This document shows positions 57,433 through 64,000 of a DNA stretch of 64,000 nucleotides, one piece after another. The DNA comes from Liolophura sinensis (lineage: Eukaryota > Mollusca > Polyplacophora > Chitonida > Chitonidae), in NCBI RefSeq assembly GCF_032854445.1, contig NC_088302.1, positions 13,077,338 through 13,141,337 of the forward strand. Direction: 5' to 3'. Position 1 is the stretch's first letter, and every line of letters starts with the position of its first letter. A program made the position numbers and the translations under genes. The notes below the pieces were generated by a model. It worked only from the letters and a program-made list of their open reading frames with translations, had not been told where the DNA came from and searched no databases.

Positions 57433-58079
57433 CTGTTAATTTTAACAGAAGTATTAAAAAATAAATACATAAATAAATAAATGCACTATGATGAAAATGT
57501 TCATTTGTGAGTAAAATGCAGCTCACTGTTTAATAGGTGTGTTTGCACTGACCTACTATGCATTTTTCTCATACATATTGAAAACATGCATACAATGTTA
57601 TATATGTCTTATGGTAATGATCTAGGAATATTTGAGAATGGCCAAAGATACACGTATTTTGTGTACAGATAATGACTGTGGAAAATATGACCGAACTACC
57701 CTAAATGACCAAAACTTTTGTCCATGACCAGCTTGCCCATTTTTCCTGATTATGACAGTTGCATTGACTTTTGGTTTCAGGTTAGTGAATGGAGCAGTAC
57801 TAGTATTTCTCAAAGCTACTTTGATTCTGTGAAGAATGAAACAGATCCCACTCAACTTTCTGTACTATTGGTATGTAAGCACAAAGGTGAAGTGGAATCT
57901 GGGGAGGTAGCTCATTAAACTTGGTCAAAGTCTCAGGCTTGACTGAATCTTCCATCAAAGACACTCCATCATGCAAGGAGAGCTCATTAGCCAGGCCGAG
58001 AAAAAAGGAAGTTTTGAAAATTGAAGTTACTGACATATATTAGCAGTAAAATAAAGCTAGACAGTAGATACTTTGCCAA

Positions 58080-58097
58080 TTTTTTTTTTTTTTTTTT
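58080..58097 (+). repeat. Homopolymer T18
   Basis: Eighteen T in a row, close to the truncated MITE at 58152. Confidence 0.9.
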
Positions 58098-58151
58098 ACC
58101 AGGACACCTGGATGTCATGTTGATTTACATTCACATGTACCCTATGTGCCC

Positions 58152-58240
58152 TTACCTAAAAGCACTTTATATCTCCGCAACATTGCCGTGTTAGTTAAGG
58201 TCTCACTTAACTAAGTGCGCTTCAAGAAACTGCCCCCCTG
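58152..58240. mobile_element. MITE family 3, truncated
   Basis: TTATATCTCCGCAACATTGC, GTTAGTTAAGGTCTCACTTA and ACTAAGTGCGCTTCAAGAAA match the right half of 30135-30269. The left end is missing. Confidence 0.65.
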
Positions 58241-58969
58241 GAATCCAATTAATGTTTGTGTTCTGGATGAACCTCTGATACTAAGAATTCCACACAGCCA
58301 ATGTTTATCCAGGAAATACCCATGTACATCTGGGTTTTGATTTATAATTTGAGAAGGTGAGAGATCAGAAGTAGGCGGCTGACTTGAAAGTAATTACGTC
58401 ACAATTATTATTGACTAAATGGTCAGAGCATACAAAGTAGACAGTTACAGGGACAGCAGTGGAAAGCTGTCTGCAACCTGCTGCTTGCCCTTTTTGAACA
58501 CCCTGGTACATGTAGGTGTGGTTTATTTTAAATAACCCAAAGCAAACAAACCAAATCATGCATAACTCTGATGCTAGCCTTATCAGGGAACATACATACA
58601 TGTACATGTCATGTATGTTGAATGACATGTTTATATTCAATGTCTGCATCTGGAAAACCCTAAAGTTATTTTCTCACAACATAACCAGTATTTGCATCCA
58701 AACATTTTCCCAAAATGCCAAACAAGAGCATAGATAACACTCTCCATGATGACAGTAGGGCACAGTGGCTATGGCACGCTATTTGTCACATTTCAAAACA
58801 GTATATGTGCTACACAATGTCGGATACTGTAATTCAACCTTTTGGCATGTTTGGACAGTGTTTATTCAAACATATTCTGAAGGCATTATTCAAACCAGAT
58901 TAGTTGTTATGACTGACATAGCACAGTCTACAAGTATACATATATGACCAGATATAAATGACTTGCCAA

Positions 58970-59885
58970 AGCAGATATGACTCACTGACCTGCCAAACCA
59001 CATACATGTACAACTGACCTGCCAAACCTGACACAGCAGACTGACCAAACCGGGTAGAACTGACCCACCAAACCAGATAGACTCACTGAAAAAACAGACA
59101 TAAATGACCTGTCAATCAACATATACTGGTACATCTACATGTAAATGACCTGCCAAACCAGATAACTGATTCACCAAAACAAATATGACTGACCTCCTCA
59201 ACCAGGTATGACTCACCTGCCAAACCAAATGTGCCTCACCTGCCAAACCAGATGTGCCTCACCTGCCAAACCACTTATGGGCTCCTGCCAAATCAGACTT
59301 GACTGATGTCTTAAAAAAGGTAATAGGACTGACTTCCTACAGTAGGTAAGGCAGATTTACCAAAGCAGGCAAGGCAGATTTACCAAACCAGATATGACTC
59401 CGCTGCCAAACCACACATGACTCAACTGCCAAACCAGACTTGACACACCTCCTTAATAAGGTACTGTAGTAGGAATGACTTACCAAACCAGGTAAGACAG
59501 ATTTACCCATCCAGATATGACACACCTGACAAACCAAACATGACTGACCTGGCAAACCAAACCTGACTCACCTGGCAAACCACATAGACTCACTTACAGA
59601 ACCTGAAATGACTGACCTGTCAAACCAGATAGGGCTGGCTTACCAAACCTGGTAGGACTGATCTATCAAACCAGATATGGCTGACCTGCCAAACCTTTTA
59701 CAACTGAATTAACAAGAAGACATGGCTGCTCTACCAAACCAGATACAAGTATGACTGACCTGCTAAACCTGGTATGACTTACCTTATAATCCAGATATGA
59801 CTCACCTGTCAAACCAGATACGGCTCACCTGTCAAACTTACAAAACCTGACATGGCCTGATATGAATCAGATTGTCTTACCTCCC
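58970..59885. repeat. Degenerate ~23-bp satellite field
   Basis: About 40 diverged units on the theme ATGACTGACCTGCCAAACCA plus GAT, with variable spacing. The theme grades into the regular array at 59886, so it looks like the ancestral state or edge of that array. Confidence 0.8.
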
Positions 59886-60895
59886 CAGATAGGACTGGCT
59901 TACTACACCAGACTGTAGTGGCTTACCCACGTCAGATAGGATTGGCTTACTACACCAGACTGTATTGGCTTACCCACATCAGATAGGATTGGTTTACTAC
60001 ACCAGACTGTATTGGCTTACCCACATCAGATAGGATTGGCTTACTACACCAGACTGTATTGGCTTACCCACATCAGATAGGATTGGCTTACTACACCAGA
60101 CTGTATTGGCTTACCCACATCAGAAAGGATTGGCTTACTACACCAGACTGTAGTGGCTTACCCACATCAGATAGGATTGGCTTACTACACCAGACTGTAG
60201 TGGCTTACCCACATCAGATAGGATTGGCTTACTACACCAGACTGTAGTGGCTTACCCACATCAGATAGGATTGGCTTACTACACCAGACTGTAGTGGCTT
60301 ACCCACATCAGATAGGATTGGCTTACTACACCAGACTGTAGTGGCTTACTACACCAGACTGTATTGGCTTACCCACATCAGATAGGATTGGCTTACTACA
60401 CCAGACTGTATTGGCTTACCCACATCAGATAGGATTGGCTTACTACACCAGACTGTAGTGGCTTACCCACATTAGATAGGATTGGCTTACTACACCAGAC
60501 TGTAGTGGCTTACCCACATCAGATAGGATTGGCTTACTACACCAGACTGTAGTGGCTTACCCACATCAGATAAAATTGGCTTACTACACCAGACTGTAGT
60601 GGCTTACTACACCAGACTGTATTGGCTTACCCACATCAGATAGGATTGGCTTACTACACCAGACTGTATTGGCTTACCCACATCAGATAGGATTGGCTTA
60701 CTACACCAGACTGTAGTGGCTTACCCACATCAGATAGGATTGGCGTACTACACCAGACTGTAGTGGCTTACCCACATCAGATAGGATTGGCTTACTACAC
60801 CAGACTGTAGTGGCTTACCCACATCAGATAGGATTGGCTTACTACACCAGACTGTAGTGGCTTACCCACATCAGATGGGATTGGCTTACCAAACA
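59886..60895. repeat. 47-bp minisatellite with higher-order structure
   Basis: About 21 dimeric units, GGATTGGCTTACTACACCAG ACTGTA joined to (G/T)TGGCTTACCCACATCAGATA. Two half-unit insertions (GTAGTGGCTTACTACACC at 60338 and 60597) are 259 bases apart, which equals 5.5 units, so a block of that size has itself been duplicated. There are no variable spacers. Confidence 0.95.
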
Positions 60896-61030
60896 TCATT
60901 TTTGTAAAATGAAACTGAATATGACTGCCCTGCCAACTCAGAAAGGGCTGGCCTACATATACCAAATCGGAAAGAACTGGGTTATTAAACTAGATAGGAC
61001 TGGCTTGTCAAACCAGATAGGACTGGCCTG
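60896..61030. repeat. Degenerate right edge of the minisatellite
   Basis: Monomer-like GGACTGGCTTGTCAAACCAG and GGACTGGCCTGCCAAG units resume after the regular array. Confidence 0.7.
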
Positions 61031-61254
61031 CCAAGTCTTATTATGTCATCATTAAAAATATGCTTCTTGGGCATAACCTGATTGATCCTCAGAAAAAGGG
61101 CCCTATTTTGCTGAAATTTTAAGAGAAATTCTTATCTTTCTCTTTTCTAGCTCTCTGTTAATTTCTTTAAAACCCCTATCTTTCTCCTCAGCCAGAATTT
61201 AACAAGCATTCCATAGCAATTTACTCCATTTTTTCCTTTTTTACTATCAGTTTA

Positions 61255-61480
61255 AATCCCTCCTACCATAACACCCAGCTTGGGTCATATACAATTTCAT
61301 TAAAAAAATGCCTCAAACCCTACCTTACCTTTGCTATCAACCGATTCCCTAAAATGCTTGAAATGTAATACGTTAAAGCCAGCATTGGTAAACCATTTTT
61401 CAACAGTGCTCTAGCCATTTAAACTTTCCAATCGAAGAATTCAAATCAACGTCTGCCATGTTTGGAATCTTTTTTTTTTC
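61255..61480. repeat. Left arm of a large inverted repeat
   Basis: CAACCGATTCCCTAAAATGC, GCCAGCATTGGTAAACCATT and ACGTCTGCCATGTTTGGAAT each recur as reverse complements at 62852-63095, in mirror order. The visual match is roughly 70-75%. Confidence 0.8.
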
Positions 61481-62282
61481 ACCTTTGGGCACGGTGATGG
61501 GCCACGAAAACTATATCCCCGTAGTAAGGCTGTAGTTAGGATTTGGCTTCCCACCTTTTTGGCAATACTGATGTGTTAGGTTTAAGACTTTGAGGTTTAC
61601 TTTTAGGTTTAAAAGACTCTGGGGAAGAAATTTATCATTAGACTAGTGATTCATATTAGGTAGGGATATTGCATATGACTGGGTTCGTATTAACTTGTAC
61701 CTTGTCGTCATGGTTACTAGCTTGCAGGTGGAATGATATTTAGGAAGTTATTGAGGATTTACAGTAAAATTAAATGAGTGAGTGTGGTTTCAAAGCAATT
61801 AAATGATGTTTAGTTATAAAAGTAAAGGCAGAAGGTTTTTCAGATTTTGCATACCTCTAGAGTATAAATAGCAGATTAAGTAGCAGTTAAATGTTCTTAC
61901 ATGTACCTTTCAGACTGTCTTTAAATGCAGTGTTTCCAATGTTTTGGCAACACAAATCTCAGTTAAGTCATGTACTGAGTGGACACCCACAGCAGGGTAA
62001 GTAACTGCTTTCTCTAAAGTCCTGGCTGGGGCTGTAGAAGTCCAGCCCTAATGTAAAGTGGGCAGTGAGTAGTGAGGAGTCAATCATCACTCTGGACAGT
62101 CATCAGCCTGGCTGGTCGCCCAGATGGCAGCAATACACATCACTCACTCTGATTTTGTTTGGGTCAGTTATTTACCTACCAGGTAGCATCCCCTAATGTT
62201 AGTGATACTAACCTGTTGCCTCCCCCTGGGCAAGGTTACATTCCACCAAACATTCTGCTTTTACAGGGCATGCAATTCTTAA

Positions 62283-62805
62283 AGGAGAAGAAAATGTAAA
62301 TATCAAACAATGCCGTAAAAAAAATCATAACATGTACCTCGAGTTGATAAATTATAAATAAAATCAGTGCTAAAGGCCGTTGTGGGCGAATCCATTTTGC
62401 CTAAGAACTAGTCCTGAAGTCTTCTGCATAAGGAGGAGAATTACCATCGGAAACTGCCAAAGTGCAGTTCGTACATTTCCAGTAGAACTCTTTTTCCCAG
62501 AAGGTAGTGAACAGTACAGCTCATTTTCCGCTTGACAATCGGGAAACCAGAATGTCGGACGTAGGTTCTGAGTTTACACGAACAAGCTGGCAGTTTTAAC
62601 GCCGCTCATTGGCTGAGAGGCAACACACCCCCAGCATAAATTACAGGGCGTCAAAGATGAAAGACACGATGGATTCAGCGATTTATGCCAGCTTTGCCGT
62701 TTTTAGGTATATGTGTCTGGCGAGGAAAAACTGCAAAATTATGCAGCAGGCACCACCAGATAGAAAAAAATGTGCTCTTGTCAATGTTTCAAGTTTTCTT
62801 CTCCT
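62283..62805. mobile_element. TTAA-flanked short-TIR element (non-autonomous)
   Basis: TTAA (62279-62282), then AGGAGAAGAAAA, and at the other side TTTTCTTCTCCT followed by TTAA (62806-62809). The 12-bp inverted ends are perfect and the element is 523 bp. A TTAA duplication is characteristic of piggyBac-type transposition, but the termini do not start with the CCC typical of that group. No transposase is encoded. It lies inside the spacer of the large inverted repeat. Confidence 0.55.
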
Positions 62806-62851
62806 TTAAAAAGAATATTGGGTAGGATAAATTTTTTTATCCTATTTTTAG

Positions 62852-63095
62852 TTGAAAAAAAAATTCCAAACATGGCAGACGTTGTTTTCAGTTGTCCGAT
62901 TTGAAAGCTTAAACGGCTGGATTACTGTTGAAAGATGGTTTACCAATGTTGGCTTTGACATATTACATTTGGGTGTTTTAGGGAATCGGTGTATAGCAAA
63001 AATAAGGTAGAGTTCAAGCCGTTTATTTTTTTTAGTGAAATTCTCCACGTGGAAGTGTATATGACCGAAGTCAGGGGTCAGGGTAGGAACGTCCA
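62852..63095. repeat. Right arm of a large inverted repeat
   Basis: AATTCCAAACATGGCAGACG, GGTTTACCAATGTTGGCTTT and AGGGAATCGGTGTATAGCAA mirror the left arm at 61255-61480. The spacer between the arms is about 1.37 kb. Confidence 0.8.
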
Positions 63096-64000
63096 GCTTA
63101 GCTTTGGGCTATCCCATGTTTGTACAAGACAGGGTAGGTACTCTTGCCATAGATTTAGCCAGAATTACAAATCAGGCCATCTCACTTCCAATTTTCCTCA
63201 TCTCTCCCATGTTAATTTTCTCAGCATAAGGCGTTTCAAAGACACCCCTTTGGCTAAACATATGGCTCTTGTAAGCTAACGTTGCCAAACCAAGTGATTT
63301 TATGGTATTTGCTAGACTGAATATACATCTTGCACTGTCAACTAAAGGATGCTATTAGCAACTATTGTAAACTCATCTCTTTTGGACATGTTAGTCTGAG
63401 AGAGACCCCGCCTTATCTGGGCTAAACGTGTTGACTTGCAGACTTTTTAAATGCCGATTTCGGTTATATGCAACAAATATCAGACAGCTCAGATACAATC
63501 AATGTCCCATCTCATATTTTTGTGCTGAGATTCAATACATGTAGCACTGAAGAATTCTAAAAGATGTGATTTTCTGTGGAATTTGGGTAGTCAGATTTGT
63601 CTGGCAGGTAAACAATGCCTACTTCAAAGTCCCATCTTTTGGGCACGTCGTTGTCCCACCCTGTCCCACCGAGACCTGCATGAACTTAAAATATTCTTAA
63701 AATGCTGATTCAGTTTAAACTGCTTTTGCATGGTGTGATTCGTCGAATTGACACTCCCCATTCAATTATTCAAATGAAAACAGAACAAACTATATCTGAA
63801 CTTGAACTTCAATGTTGTCCTATCTGAACTGGCCAAGACCATACAAAATGTACCGCGCAATCACAGCCTTTGACAACTGTAAACATACAATATGTCATGG
63901 ACAACAAAATGTTTTTTAACAAGTGGCTTAATTTATAAATAAAACATGACTTTATAAAATTTATATCAAGCTTACAAGGCCAATGTGCGTAAGCCATGGT
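63096..64000. other. Right end of the window, nothing recognised
   Basis: No supported gene or repeat. The open frame 62989-63279 overlaps the inverted repeat arm and is not credible. Confidence 0.5.

Noticed and set aside
57622-58036. Two overlapping minus-strand frames that look mildly coding
   Set aside because: They overlap in different frames with no room for an intron between them, so at most one could be an exon. Neither has a recognised product or a clean pair of splice sites in phase with 57432.
59886-60895. CRISPR-like array
   Set aside because: Every base is part of the 47-bp unit and there are no unique spacers. It is a minisatellite in a eukaryotic genome.

Overview
The window is eukaryotic genomic DNA. 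It is AT-rich, with spliced genes, introns of 1-3 kb, GT-AG junctions, AATAAA signals and a high load of short interspersed repeats. A tRNA-headed SINE with an (AAAT)n tail, several palindromic MITE families, a fibrinogen-related secreted protein and a Penelope-type reverse transcriptase relic together suggest a lophotrochozoan, most likely a mollusc. That assignment is inference from repeat and gene style; no species can be named from the sequence alone.

Layout. 1-17,300: a ~1.9 kb repeat (copy 1 at 1-1879, copy 2 at 15253-16843, same orientation) brackets a three-exon gene (3080-7651) for a small secreted eight-cysteine protein of the single-domain VWC type. It also brackets a dense repeat cluster. 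The cluster includes a foldback-like element (9240-10987) whose ends are inverted minisatellites and which is inserted, with a 5-bp target duplication, in an older repeat. A broken Penelope-like RT lies at 11350-11835. 17,290-22,240: a two-exon gene for a 580-residue secreted protein with signal peptide, long coiled coil (nine exact 14-residue units) and C-terminal fibrinogen domain. 22,240-34,250: no gene recognised; SINEs, MITEs and small tandem duplications. 34,257-35,781: an intronless gene for a 252-residue protein with an N-terminal dual-acylation signal, preceded by a cluster of CREB/ATF-like sites. 35,800-46,690: repeats, two microsatellite or minisatellite blocks, no supported gene. 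46,695-50,434 (minus): a 3.7-kb exon encoding ~1,228 residues of a low-complexity, probably nuclear protein with an 84-bp coding minisatellite and a SUMO-interacting-type motif. 50,435-64,000: probable upstream intron and flanking DNA of that gene, a possible 3' terminal exon of another minus-strand gene (57329-57432), a ~2-kb minisatellite (58970-61030), a pair of ~230-bp inverted arms (61255-61480 and 62852-63095) and a TTAA-flanked short-TIR element (62283-62805).

The two secreted-protein genes (VWC-type and fibrinogen-related) both belong to families used in invertebrate innate immunity and lie about 10 kb apart in the same orientation. Whether they work together cannot be told from sequence. 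All exon models here were read by eye from splice signals and reading frames, without transcript data.
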